Assembly (NCBI GenBank): GCA_963853835.1
Contig: OY970826.1
Location: 4,324,001 to 4,388,000 of the forward strand
DNA: 64,000 nucleotides
Source: Calendula officinalis
Lineage: Eukaryota > Streptophyta > Magnoliopsida > Asterales > Asteraceae
Reading direction: 5' to 3'
Made by a program: the position numbers and the translations under genes
Shown: positions 44,908 to 56,309 of the stretch, one piece after another
Layout of the letters: each line of letters begins with the position of its first letter
Numbering within the stretch: the first letter of the stretch is position 1
Notes under the pieces: generated by a model
The model's database searches: none
Seen by the model: the letters and a program-made list of their open reading frames with translations, nothing else
What the model was told of the DNA's origin: nothing

Positions 44908-47900
44908 CTACAAACAGATCAAACAAATGTAAGAAAAAACATTACTTGTTCTGTTTAAAACCATTAACACAAACTTGCCCAAGATAAATGGGTTAAGGTT
45001 GGGCTCATAAACGGGTCGACTCATATAACCATTTATAAATACAATTCAAAGACTAAATATTATGTCGGTCGGGTACTTAGGCGGTTGACCACCTTCAAGC
45101 GATTAATCGGTCTTGCCGGTGATTGATCGGTTTCTAGGCGGGTACCAATTTTTTTTCTTATAATACTTATTTGCAATATCCTAACAAAATAACTAATTAG
45201 TCGATAAAAATCTAAAATTGAATTTTATTTTAGTTTTAAGTAAATTTGACTTCAGTTGACCTTAAGAAATAAATTGCACCGATTACTAGGTTGGCCATCG
45301 ATGTCGTCTAGACCGATTTTTACAACAGTGATATAATCTGACTCTCACTTTCTAATATTCATTTGTACCTTTTGATTCTAGTACGGGTTGTAAACGGGTT
45401 ACAACATAAGGTTACCAGTTTAATAAACATGTACCATAAGTCCTGTTTAACTAAATGGGTCATAAGAGTTGTTTTTTTTTTTTCTTTTCCTTTTTCACTA
45501 TGACCCCTTAACCTTCCATCACCCTTAGATACACTGAACAAAATTACTGAGTATATATAGTTTTTTATAATATACTTCCTCCGTTTCAAAATAAATGATA
45601 CACTTTCCATTTTAGGGTGTTTCAAAATAAGTTATACACTTTAAAAACTTACCATATTTGGTAAAAAGTAGTTAACCCACACTCACTAACTATCTCATTT
45701 AATAGAGTGAAAAGACACATTTACCCTTACTTTTACTTTTAAATATCATTAACTTCATTTAAATCAAAATGTGCAGAACACATCCCCCACTAACTGTAAC
45801 GACCCGAAATTTGTAGATAAATAAAATAAATAAAAATATGATAAATAAGGATAAATCATTTAAAGAACGTAGGAATTGGTTTCGTGTCATTTGGACATCG
45901 TATGAGAAAGTTATGGACGAAACGGGTCGAACCCGGGTAGTAAACGGGAAGGAAAAGAAATTCAAGGAATGTTGGGCAAGATCGCGAACACGAGTTTTAG
46001 ATCATGACACGAGTTTCAGATCATGACACGAGTTTTGGATCGTGAACACGAAGTTTGCGAACAGCAACTTTGGTTCATGAACACGAGTTTAGGGTTCGTG
46101 TCACGAGTTTGCGTGGAGTGCAGGTTCGCGGACGCGAGTTTGGGGTTCGTGACGCGAGAATTGGCTGAACAGCATTAAATACGGGATTTTGGTTCATTTA
46201 TTGCTATTTCAAAACTCTAGCTTCTCTCTTCAAGTGAGTATACGATTTTGAGTGGAAAACATCATTTGGAGCCGATTTCTTCATCAAATCTCGTGATTTT
46301 TCACTCCTAGTTGAAGATTAAAGGTAAATCTTCACTCCTCCATCTTTGTAGCTCAAGATCTATGGATCTTGAAGCTTGGGTTTGAAACCCTAGTTCTTGG
46401 GGTTATGGTTTATGGTGAAATAAATGATGTATACACTTAATAGATGGTGTTTTAACAAGGGAAACAAGTGTATGGTTAAGATTGGTATGAATCTTAAGGG
46501 TTGGTTAAACCTAGGGTTTGGTAAATCAACAAAATTGGGGGAAAGAGATAGTAAGTGGTATCTAGAGATAAATGGATACATTATTAGTAGAATGTGATGT
46601 TGAACATCTTGTGATTATTGTATTAGGTTTTTGGTGAAGTCTTGGAAAGTTGATTGATTGTTGGAGCAAGGAAACCGGCGGAAAGAATACGGTTGGAGCA
46701 TTTTATTGCTAAGGTGAGTACGTGTGGACTTTACTGAGTACATAGCCTATGAAATACATTTTTATTACTTGTGTTATGGTCTATTTGTTTATTTGTGTAG
46801 ACTAGTGGTTAGAAGTTAGTTATACCGATAGTTGTATTGAACTAACTTGTTTGATGATAGACGTGATAGCCGAGAGCTAGATTGACATAACCATCGGGTT
46901 ATGATATGTTGAGATGATGTGATGATGCGGGGGATCCCCGGTCATGAGGTATGGAATGGGGAGCATTTGGGCGGATCCCCATCGGCCCATTCCATGATAG
47001 TAGTCTTGCTAACTGGAAGTAGTCCGGCGAGTAAGGCAGGTATTGGTAGATTGGACAATTCCCTCTTGCCTTTACCTTGAAGCTTGTTAATGCGGGGGAT
47101 CCCCGGTTAATAAGTTAATGTGGTTCTAGTTGGTTGGGGACGTCCCGACAACTAGATATGATTGCTAGGAAAGCAAAGTATTAGAGTCACAATAGGGTGA
47201 CTAGATAGATGGATGATCGCTTATATGTTTGTTGTTTGCCATTCGGTTGTTATTACCAACTTTGGGTCTAAACCCGTGTATCTCACGAGACGTTTTTGTC
47301 TCACGTACTCCTTGCTTTGTTTTGCTATGTACTCAGGTTCGGGATCGAAGGCTTAGGTACGCATGGATAGAGATGCGGGACCTAGATTAGAAGAACACTA
47401 GATTGGATTTAGTCTTAGCTTGGTGATGATCTGTTTTGTAACACCTACTTTTATACTCTGATTTCATACCAAGGTTTTTGTAAATCCAAATTGGGGATGT
47501 TCTTCTATTTATAAAATGTTTTATTTTGGCCAATATTTGGCATTAAAATTTGAGGTGTTACACTAACTATCCACTTTAAATTAATTAACCTTCATTATCA
47601 CATTTTGCTTTAAAAAATGTGAAAGGCAAAGTGTATCACTTATTTTGAAACAGAGGAAGTAACTTTTTATCATATTTAAAGTATTTATTTTCCTACACAT
47701 TACTTTTATATCTTCACATAAACGGATATAAGTTACTTGTTTCAACCCTAATTAATCCATTTTCACATGTTACATTGTTACCCAACCTCTCTAACCTAAG
47801 CAATACAATTAAAAAAATATACCTTTTGGCATACTGCAAATGCGGCTTGTTCAGGAGTCATATCCTCAAATGGTGTTAGAGCAGTTAAAAGCTCCCACAT

Positions 47901-50900
47901 AACAATGGCGAAACTATAAACATCGACTTTTTTCGTATGTTTTTTCTCTTTAATCATTTCAGGTGCCATCCAACGGTACGTACCCGTAAATCCTTTTGTA
48001 CTCCCACATTGTGATTCTAAACACGAGATACCAAAATCCGCTACTTTAACACACATATTTTCACCAAGTAATAAATTTTCTGATTTTAGATCCCGGTGGA
48101 TTATACCCTCATCATGAAGATATTGCATTCCTCGTGCAATGTCGATAGACAACTTTAATACTAAATTGGGATGTAGTGAATATGGTGCTTGTTGATGGAG
48201 ATATGCCCGTAGGGACCCACCGGGTAAGTATTCATTGATTATACAAAATACAGGTGGTTTTTTACATGCTGCAAAAAACTGCATGAAAAAACATACGGTT
48301 CATAAGTCATCATCTAATTTCATATTTGGTTGATGTGAGATCGTAACAATCTCATTAACTAGTTAGAGATGGCTAGCGGGCGGGTTTTTGGGAAATGGGC
48401 GGAAACTGTTTCCCGTTGAAATGGGCCATTTTATGTATAGATTGGAACGGACCCGTGAACCCTTTTTTGTCCCTTTTGTTTTCAGTTATTTCATAAATAT
48501 ATCAAATGCTTTCTTTTCTAATTAGCAAAAAGTAGTATTCATATGATGATATAGGGGTGGCAATTTCTGACCCGACACGAAACCCGACTTGAAACCGACA
48601 CGAAAATAAACAGGTTTGGGTTGGGGTAGAAAATAATTGGGTCAGTCTCGGGCTGAGTCAGTTGACCCGTTTATTAAACAGGTTAGGTTCGGGTCAATGA
48701 TAATTTAAATGAGTCGACCCACCAACCCGTTTAATTATTAAAATATAATTTATAATATATATATATATATTTATACTTAATTTATTGTTTACTAGTTAAA
48801 ATGTAAGTAATAGTTAGATAAAAATTAAAAATGTTATTTAATAATTTGGTGTTTAGTATTTTGTTATGAGTTTGTGTAGTAATAACAAAATTTTGACGTG
48901 TTTGAACCGTTTAACTTGTTTGACCTGATAACCTGTTTAACCCGTTTTATTAAATGAGTTATATGGGTTAGGTTTGGGTTGAAGTTAAGCAGGTTAGGGT
49001 TGAGATATCTGACCCGTTTATATAAATAGGTCGGTTTCGGGTTGAACGTTTCTGACCTGCCAACCCGCGAATCCGAACCCGTCAACCCGAACCCGACCTG
49101 AATTGCCACCCGATGATATAAATTTGGTGATAACACTATAAGGCTTTATGCATTCACAAAAAGCATTTGGGCCACTTTGAAGTTTCAACATTTTCAGCCC
49201 ATTTAACGTATTCCACCCATTTAACACATTACAGTTTTAAGCATGTCAATCTAAACTTATAAGTATATGAATTGCTATTGTATGTATTTATGAAAATTAC
49301 TTTTTGATGTAACAAATTTCAAAACTTACTTTTTATGTAATTTGGTTACATAAAAGTTAAAATGGTAAAAAATGATGCTTTTAATTATATAAAGATGGGA
49401 AAAGTAAAAGTTAATTACATCAAAATATAAATTTCAAGATTTATTACATAAAAAGATAGATTTTATAATCCACTATATAAGATAACAATTTGTATATAGT
49501 TAAATACATGATAGTATGCCCAACTAGGTGAGGTCGTCTTGTCATAATATATATAACAGAAAACAAAAAAGCATGGAAAATTAATGTGGCCCATCTTTAT
49601 GAGAATAAGCAGCTGGCACTGTCTCAAACGGTCTTAATCTTGCAATCTATCACAATTTAAGAAATCTAAAATGCCAATTGAGGCACTGGGTTTATACCCA
49701 TATGGGCTGCAGGTCGTGAGTTCGAATCCCTTTGGGAGCGTTGCATTAGCGTAATTTAACTCATACTCACACGGGCACATATGGGGAATTTTCCTTGGAA
49801 ATCCCTTTGGGGGCTGGGTTTGCCCGCTTATGCGGAACTCGAACTCGGGGTGCTCGCTGAAAAATTACGAGTAGGCTTCCGTTATTTCATTTGCCGTTTC
49901 CAAAAAAAAATGCCAACCACCAAATTCATCATTTATTTTATTTTATTTTATTTTTATGTGCGCGTTCTATCAAGGGTGAGCATGATATCATACGGATACC
50001 AGATTGTTACCGAATTAGTGGTATCAAATTTTCCAGAGTACTAAAATTAGGTCTCAAATCGCTCAGTTCAAAATTAGGTCTCAAATCGATTCCAGTATTC
50101 AATCCCGGTTGATCAACCCTACTTTCTATTACAAACTTATTAATTACACTCTCTTTCATGAAAATGATTATAATACTTTTGGAAATTTATGCATTCACTT
50201 TTTAAGTTTACTAAAAACGCTTTTATGTAGAAAAACCATGTCACTCAGCATATTATTTTCCCATTTAATAATTACAATCCGGAGAAAATTAGAGTATGTT
50301 TGGCCATAGACATAAACTTAATGAGAAAACATGTGATATTCTTTATCTTTAGGTTAAGCATAGTTGGTTCTTGTAGTGTGGTACTAACACACAAGTGATT
50401 ATGTGTGAAAAAAGAAAGGAAAAATGGGTGGTTTAGGCGTCCAAATAAATGGTCAAAATATGTAACTTTTTTGTATGACTTGGGTCAACCTGAAACATTT
50501 TTTTGTGCAAAACTTAAATTTTCATAGGTAAATGTTCAAGGTAATCTATTAATTTTATCTAGTCCCAAGGGATAATTATTAGCCTTTGGATCAAGAAAAA
50601 TCAATGGTCAAGATCAAGATTCAAACCACCACCACCACTACAAGCACATGTGCTTTTCCGGCGGCGGCCGGCGGCAGCGATGGTGACCGGTGGTGGTGGT
50701 CGTGACTGGAAGCACATGCGTTTGAAACACATGTGTTTTGAAAATAAAGGAGTGTATACGTACAGCCAAACACATGTGTTTCAAGTAATGAAGCACATGT
50801 GTTTCATAACGTCAAGCACATGTGCTTCGTGATTCAAACACAAATGAATTACTTGTAAGTTACATGTGTTCAGGAACAAAAACACGTGCTTGGCTTTATG

Positions 50901-53487
50901 AAGCACATGTGCTTCATAATGATATGTTCGTCACTTGTTTTGATTTTTTTTTCTTGTGTAGTGAAGCACATGTGTTTCGTAACGTCAAGCACATGTGCTT
51001 TGTGATTCAAACACAAATGACTTGCTTGTAAGTTACATGTGTTCAGGAACAAAAACACATGTGCTTGGCGTGCTTCATAATGATATGTTCGTCAATTGTT
51101 TTGATTTTTTTTTCTTGTTAGTGAAGCACATGTGTTTCATAACGTCAAGCACATGTGCTTCGTGATTCAAACACAAATGACTTGCTTGTAAGTTACATGT
51201 GTTCATGAACAAAAACACATGTGCTTGGCTTTATGAATCACATGTGCTTCATAAGGATATGTTCGTCACTTGTTTTGATTTTTTTTCTGTGTAGTGAAGC
51301 ACATGTTTTTCATAACGTCAAGCACATGTGCTTCGTATGCTCCCTTGTGTGTTTAGAAACTCATATTTTTAGTGATTTGAAACACATATGTTTCGTGACC
51401 TGAAGCACATGTGCTTCGAAGTAATATATTGTGTTTTAGTGAAGCACATGTGTTTCAATACATCAATACCACGACCCCCATTACCACCAGCACCTTCACT
51501 ATCAGCCACCACCACCGGCGCCGGCCACCGGCGGCCGGAGGTGGCCGGAGGCCGCGGCCGACGGTGGCTGTAGGTGGGGGATTTGATCTTGACCATCTTA
51601 ATTCAATGGCTAGGATTTGTCCCTTGGGACTAGATAAATCCTTTGGACTTAAATTTTCATAATATATAATCATATATCTAAATTTGTTAATTATATAATT
51701 TTTAAAATTTTGTTATCTTTTTCTTTCTATTCTACATATTTTGAGAAGAAAAAAAGTATGTATATAACACGCACGAATATACTCTTTATGTATATTGGTA
51801 GAAATTATCTAACATTGATTTAAAAAACCTTTCAAATTCTTATGTTTAATGTGTACTTATGCCTTCCCTGATAATAAACTGAGAATAAAGTTGAACCATA
51901 GTTAGACTACCTGTAATGGGTGGTCACCCCTGCCACCTCTGCGTCACATCAGCTTTCTCTCTCCTGATTAAACACATGACCAGATAGCGACCAAACCCCC
52001 GTAACGAGTGACCGAATCCGCGCCCATTTTTTTTTAATTTTTTTTCAGTTTTATTAATTTATATATAATATTTATTATATATATAATATAAATTAAATTA
52101 TATATATTATATTATATTTATTATATATATTAGGCATAGAAGGAGAAAGAGGGGTAAAGAAAGAGACGACTAAATACTTCACCAACGTCGACGACTCAGC
52201 ACAGGGGACGCGTCGGGGAGGGAGGGCGGCAACGGGCGGGACGCGTCGGAGGGAGTGAGGTGGCCGGTCGCGACCGGCATTCCGGTCGTGCGTTACTTAT
52301 AGTCTTAGTGTCGAAATAATAAAGTTATTTGTAAGTTGGCATTTTTTTTCTAATTACACAACGGTTGGACGAAAAAAGAATTTTGGGTTTATAACGCCTT
52401 TTAGTCTTGAAAGGGTTTAGTGCAGCATGAAGGGATGGCTAATCCTATACGAGTGCGGCGCTCCGAGCCGAGCCGTAGACCTGAAATGACGCGATTTGAA
52501 CGCTTCTTAATGGCTGTAATTAACAAAGAGTTGCAAGACTCTTTGTGTGATGTGATGCTGATGTGACAAAACTGATAAGTTTGTAACTGCCGAGAGAGGC
52601 CTAACAATATATCTTTCTCCCCTCTCCCCTCTCTCTACATTTTCCTCTCTATCTCTCTTTTAAAATCAAAACTAGAAATCAAAACTGACGTGAAATTCAT
52701 CGGGAACCTCACGAGTTTGGGGATTTGTTCAACGGACCGTTTTGTGCTAATAGTATCCTTCCACTAATAAGTTCCACATCAAATTGACGAATTTGGGGGA
52801 TGCACGTTGGGAGGGGTTTTATACACTACTCTTAAAATAATTTAATTAGTAGATTTTATGTATTAAAGTGACAAACTCTCAAACCGTTAGTTTTTTAAGT
52901 TTTTTTTTTTACTGTTTAGGTAAATCGAATATACAGTTTATATAACTCGAATATACACTTAGTATAAATTGAATATGCATTTTAATCTTAATCATGGATC
53001 ATTTAGATCTAATCGCTGAGATTGATCATGCAAGTTCTCTATATAATGCCGATTTTGTAGTAGTTATATTATATACACTTACAGTGATGATATTGGGATG
53101 ATGAAGACCAAAAAGCAAAACAACTTCAGAAATGAATTGTTTTTCCAACATAGAAGCTAAATCACTATCTTCTTGAGGTTGACTAATAAGTTTAACAGCA
53201 ACATCTTTTTCCTTATAAACACCTCTATAAATTCTACTATATCTCCCCATTGCAAATTTATTTCCAATAAATAATTGTGACATGTCAGCACTCCATTCTA
53301 ATATTTCTTCATTTTCTTCATTTTTTGATTTTATTTCTCCACCAGATGATACTAAATACTTGGACCATGAAACTGCTCTTTTGTATTCACCAAGAGATAA
53401 CCTTCTTTCTGACTTAACATTCTTGGGAATTTGTTCAAAAATACTAAGTTTCTTCATCAGGACATTTATCAAACACCTTGTGTGCAT
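44683..53487 (-). CDS. Raf-like (HT1-type) serine/threonine protein kinase, 361 aa, three coding exons
   Basis: The coding exons are 53487-53083, 48278-47823 and 44907-44683 (complement), 1086 nt in one frame. The kinase has all catalytic residues: VAVK with K99, HRDLKSEN with D198, DFG at 216-218 and APE at 240-242. The motifs TGTYRWMAPEMIKEK and LTALTPFEDMTPEQAAFAV mark the plant Raf-like MAPKKK group containing Arabidopsis HT1, a regulator of stomatal CO2 response (family knowledge); orthology is not proved. HT1-type kinases are soluble. The glycine loop is degenerate (FAMGRYSRIYRG), as in relatives. Introns of 4804 and 2915 bp are filled with TEs. A Mutator-like element begins 327 bp upstream of the ATG and may affect the promoter. 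Confidence 0.88.
45575..47659. mobile_element. Stowaway-type MITE in kinase intron 2, split by a solo LTR
   Basis: The left part (45575-45794) starts CTTCCTCCGTTTCAAAATAA and the right part (47563-47659) ends CTTATTTTGAAACAGAGGAAG, with TA outside both. Joined, it would match the neighbours at 43530 and 55995 in layout. Confidence 0.82.
45795..47562 (+). mobile_element. Solo LTR, gypsy-like, 1768 bp, in kinase intron 2
   Basis: It begins TGTAACGACCCGAAATTTG, ends AAAATTTGAGGTGTTACA, and is flanked by an exact 5-bp duplication CTAAC (45790-45794, 47563-47567). The U3 side has an array of ACACGAGTTT words (about 45985-46160). There is no internal region. It lies within an older Stowaway MITE inside the kinase intron and on the strand opposite to the gene. 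Confidence 0.86.
47823..48278 (-). CDS. Kinase exon 2 (residues 136-287)
   Basis: It begins FFAACKKPPVFCII after the acceptor CATGCAG and ends at C-Q-K before donor GTATAT. It contains the catalytic and activation loops. Its 456 nt are an exact number of codons, so the exon 1 and exon 3 frames join without shift. Confidence 0.9.
48553..49111. mobile_element. hAT-type MITE in kinase intron 1, 559 bp
   Basis: The ends AGGGGTGGCAATT and AATTGCCACCC are inverted and the 8-bp duplication GATGATAT is exact (48545-48552, 49112-49119). The right end has lost the last two or three bases relative to 32450-32967, which is the same family inverted. Confidence 0.85.
49678..49906 (+). mobile_element. tRNA-derived SINE in kinase intron 1, about 229 bp
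   Basis: The B box GAGTTCGAATCC is at 49718-49729 with an A-box-like GCACTGGGTTTATACCC upstream. It ends in TTTCC followed by an A run. A 10-bp target duplication AAAATGCCAA flanks it (49668-49677, 49907-49916, sharing the A tail). It is related to the fragment at 39650-39772 and antisense to the kinase. Confidence 0.83.
50527..51646. mobile_element. Mutator-like non-autonomous element with CACATGTG palindromes, copy B (1120 bp)
   Basis: It is flanked by a 15-bp direct repeat ACTTAAATTTTCATA (50512-50526, 51647-51661). Inverted repeats of about 50 bp start at ATCTAGTCCCAAGGGA (50557 on) and end TCCCTTGGGACTAGAT. The interior has GC-rich CGGCGG patches at both ends and a tandem array of about 165-172 bp units (start points near 50791, 50961, 51121, 51293) with about 16 CACATGTG palindromes. 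It is the same family as 24076-24977 and lies in kinase intron 1. Confidence 0.82.
50785..51330 (+). repeat. Tandem array of about 170-bp units with CACATGTG palindromes
   Basis: Each unit contains GAAGCACATGTGTTTC, AACGTCAAGCACATGTGCTT, an ACACAAATGACTTGCTTG segment and ACATGTGTTCAGGAAC, in the same order. The units are about 90 percent alike by eye. Confidence 0.8.
51905..52304. mobile_element. Harbinger-type MITE, 400 bp, in kinase intron 1
   Basis: The ends GACTACCTGTAATGGG and CGTTACTTATAGTC are inverted and flanked by TTA on both sides (51902-51904, 52305-52307), the 3-bp duplication of PIF/Harbinger elements. The interior has a long AT tract and a GC-rich GACCGG palindromic right part. 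Confidence 0.68.
53083..53487 (-). CDS. Kinase exon 1 (residues 1-135)
   Basis: Encodes the N-terminal tail, the WSADMSQLFIG motif typical of HT1 relatives, the glycine loop, the VAVK lysine and the helix-C Glu. It ends ...HPNIIT at a consensus donor ATCACT|GTAAGT. The ATG at 53485-53487 is the furthest upstream in frame; a second Met at residue 11 is a possible alternative start. Confidence 0.85.
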
Positions 53488-53813
53488 GTAATTGTACTAA
53501 ATATGTGCATAACAAGCTACATTTTCATGTGAAGATGGTGGTGGTGGTTGGGTGGTGGCCGGAGAGAAATTATTTTCCGGTTGAAATGTTTGTGTGTGTG
53601 TGTTTTGAGTGTGTTTTTTAACAATTATAACGTGTGGAAGGTACACTTGAAAGCAGACAAGAGGGGTATTGCCTTTTGATTATGACATCTACCTTTTTTA
53701 TGGTTTTCCTATTTTACCCCTTATAAGTTCCATAATCCAGATCACCACTTTTGTTCTTGTTTGGTGCAATGACTGTATTACCCTCCTGGAGTAGTGACCT
53801 CCTATAATTATAA

Positions 53814-55757
53814 GAGTAAATTACTGTTTTTGTCGTTAAACCCCTCACGTGCTGAAAACGTGAGGGCATTTTAGTCTTTTTCCTAGATACTTGTACAACA
53901 TGCTTTACAGAATGTACCATTTCGTCCTTTTTTCCTTTTAAATTTTTTCTCTTTTTTATTTTTCTTTTTCATCTTCTTTCTTATAAACACCCTAGACCTT
54001 CTTCTACACTATCATCATCAAGAACATCTCAAAACTAAAATAACTTAAAAGCAAGAGTAAATTACTCTAAAGTACCCTAAACGACAGATCTGTTGCCTGC
54101 AACTTCATCTAGGTTCTTTAGATCTGTCCAGTTCTTCAACAACCGGAATTTGTAGATCTAGGAGTTTGATTTTCCAATCTTTCCGATTTGGGCTTTACAT
54201 TGCAGAAATCGAACACAAAATCACCTTGTTGAACAAAAAGGGGGTTTGATTTGTTGAACGAAAAAGCGATTTTATTGTACAGATCTTCGTTAGAGGCGAG
54301 AAAGGTGAGGGAATCGGCGGCTATTGACCGGTTCCGGCGCCGGCGTTGCCTGTTGTTGACGAAGAAGACCATCTGTGAGGAAGAAGACCATGGTGTTGAC
54401 GAAGAAGACCAGCTAGTGTTATGTACACTAGCTATGTACAGAGAAATTTAGGGCTTCTTGATACAAATATGTGAGGAAGAAGACCATGGTTGATGAGCAG
54501 AAGACACCGAGCCCCTAACATTATCAACCCTCTGTTCCAATTTCGAACCAGCGACCAACGCCTCCTTCTCCGAAGGTCCCAAATCGAACCCCAAAAAATT
54601 AGCAGAGGTAACAATCAGTTGTGGATCCTTGTTCCCCAACCCCTGACGAGCAGAACCATGTAAAGCATGTCCGTCGGATGTTTTGAAGATATGAAGATTT
54701 GAGGATTTTAAAGTTTTGAAGTTTTGAAGATTTGAGGATATTAAAGTTTCACATTTTTAAGTTTTTGAAGATATGTTTTGAAGTTTTGAAGATATGTCAT
54801 TTCTGGATTTAATTTTTGATTTTAGGATGAAGAATTTTTGGAGAAGAGGGGGGATGAAGATGATGATTGGAGATGAAGAACACTGAAAGGGTTTGAATGT
54901 TCATAGCTTGAACAAAGAAGAAGATGAGAGAAAAAAAAAGAAAAAAAAAGAAAAAAAAAATAGAAAATGGAAAAAGACCTAATTTTTTTTTTTGAACAAC
55001 AAAAAGAAGGCAACGGGTCGAGCTTCGTCAATGCCATCACCCCCCGAGGACCTCCACAATTTCATTAAACAAACTATAATCTAGCAAAATGCTAAACTAA
55101 AGACATTACAAAGGGTTTATTAACCAATCGACCCAAGGAATCTTTATTTTACGATTCCTATGGGTGATCCACGAAAAAGAAAACAACTTAATACTATCTA
55201 CTGCATCCGATTTACGGAAACCACCATTATCAAATAAACAAGAATTTCTATATTTCCAAATCATCCGACATGTAGTAAAACCAATAACTTGAGTTTTTTA
55301 ACGCCTGTAATTCATATTAGAAATGTCATCAATCGAATTGCACCACTCCAAAAACGACCCGTAATCATGAAGTATCATATTACACCATCGAGATATATTT
55401 ATCCAAATCTCTTTAGCAAAAGAGCATAAGAAAAATATATGATTTCGATTTTCCATACCTTGATTACAAATGGGACACATAATTTATTCTATCTCCATGC
55501 CACGACGGGACAAATTCAATCTAGTTGGGAGGCGATCCAAATTTAATCTCCAAATGAAAATATTAACTGGAAAAAGACCTAAATGGCCTCACGTTTTCAG
55601 CACGTGAGGGCTTTAACGGCTGATTTCAAACGGAAGGTGGACGGAAGGACAAAAAAACGGAATTTTGCCTAGTACAGGGACAAAAAAAGGGGAAAAAACC
55701 ATACTGACAAAAACGCAGAATCAAGTAAAGTAGAGGGACAAAAACGGTAATTTACTC
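53814..55757. mobile_element. Mutator-like element upstream of the kinase, 1944 bp with LINE insertion
   Basis: An exact 9-bp duplication TAATTATAA (53805-53813, 55758-55766) and inverted ends GAGTAAATTACTGTTTTTGT and CAAAAACGGTAATTTACTC. A second, inner inverted pair carries CTCACGTGCTGAAAACGTGAGG. The interior has C/T-rich and GAAGAAGACCATGG repeats and no transposase. Parts of 54060-54480 look more gene-like in base composition, so this may be a captured host fragment (not identified). Confidence 0.8.
54983..55567 (-). mobile_element. 5'-truncated LINE fragment inside the Mutator-like element
   Basis: The minus-strand sequence ends in an A tail (plus-strand T run 54983-54993) and is flanked by an exact 15-bp duplication TGGAAAAAGACCTAA (54968-54982, 55568-55582). 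The frame 55480-55298 has the zinc-binding RT tail motif CPICNQGMENRNHIFFLC...FAKEIW (zf-RVT family), normally the C-terminus of LINE ORF2. Stops break it further on. Confidence 0.85.
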
Positions 55758-55994
55758 TAATTATAAAGTTACATTTTGTGACTAGTGTAAATTTTCTCAG
55801 AAAAAATGGCCCACTAATTATGCTTTATGTTATGAACATATGATACAAAATATATTTATATTTTTAATTTTTTGTCTAAAAATGATATTTAGTGTTTAGA
55901 TATGTTATTGAGCTTTAAATTTAATGCTAAAAATCAAACATTGTTGCCGAAATTTGTATATAATATTGAAAAAATAAGGTTAGTGTAGAAATTA

Positions 55995-56307
55995 CTTCCT
56001 CCGATTTAAAATAAGTGATACATTGTTGGTTTTACAGTTTTTGAGGCAAAATATGATAATGATAATTAAATTAGATTAATTGGATGGTTAGTGAGGAATG
56101 AGTCCCATAAATTTTAAATAAAGTGAGGTTAATGATGTTTAAAAGTAAAAGTAAGGGTAAAGACGTCATTTCACTTTATTAAAGTAGATAGTTAGTGGGT
56201 ATGAGTCCCACTATTTTTTACCAAATATGATAAGTTTTCAAAGTGTATCACTTATTTTGAAACACCCCAAAATGGAAAGTGTATCACTTATTTTGAAACG
56301 GAGGAAG
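55995..56307. mobile_element. Stowaway-type MITE, 313 bp
   Basis: The ends CTTCCTCCGATTTAAAATAA and TTATTTTGAAACGGAGGAAG are inverted, flanked by TA. The inner AAGTGATACA/TGTATCACTT repeats match the other copies. Confidence 0.82.
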
Positions 56308-56309
56308 TA

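Noticed and set aside
49891..50112. Plus-strand frames just after the SINE
   Set aside because: They cross the SINE A tail and a short tandem AAAATTAGGTCTCAAATCG repeat within the kinase intron and have no homology.
50785..51330. Regularly spaced palindromic repeats resembling a CRISPR array
   Set aside because: Units are about 170 bp, not 60-75 bp, the intervening DNA is itself repeated, and the sequence is plant nuclear.
54822..55040. Phe/Ser-rich minus-strand frame
   Set aside because: It reads a homopolymer-rich stretch spanning the LINE tail and its target duplication; not a protein.
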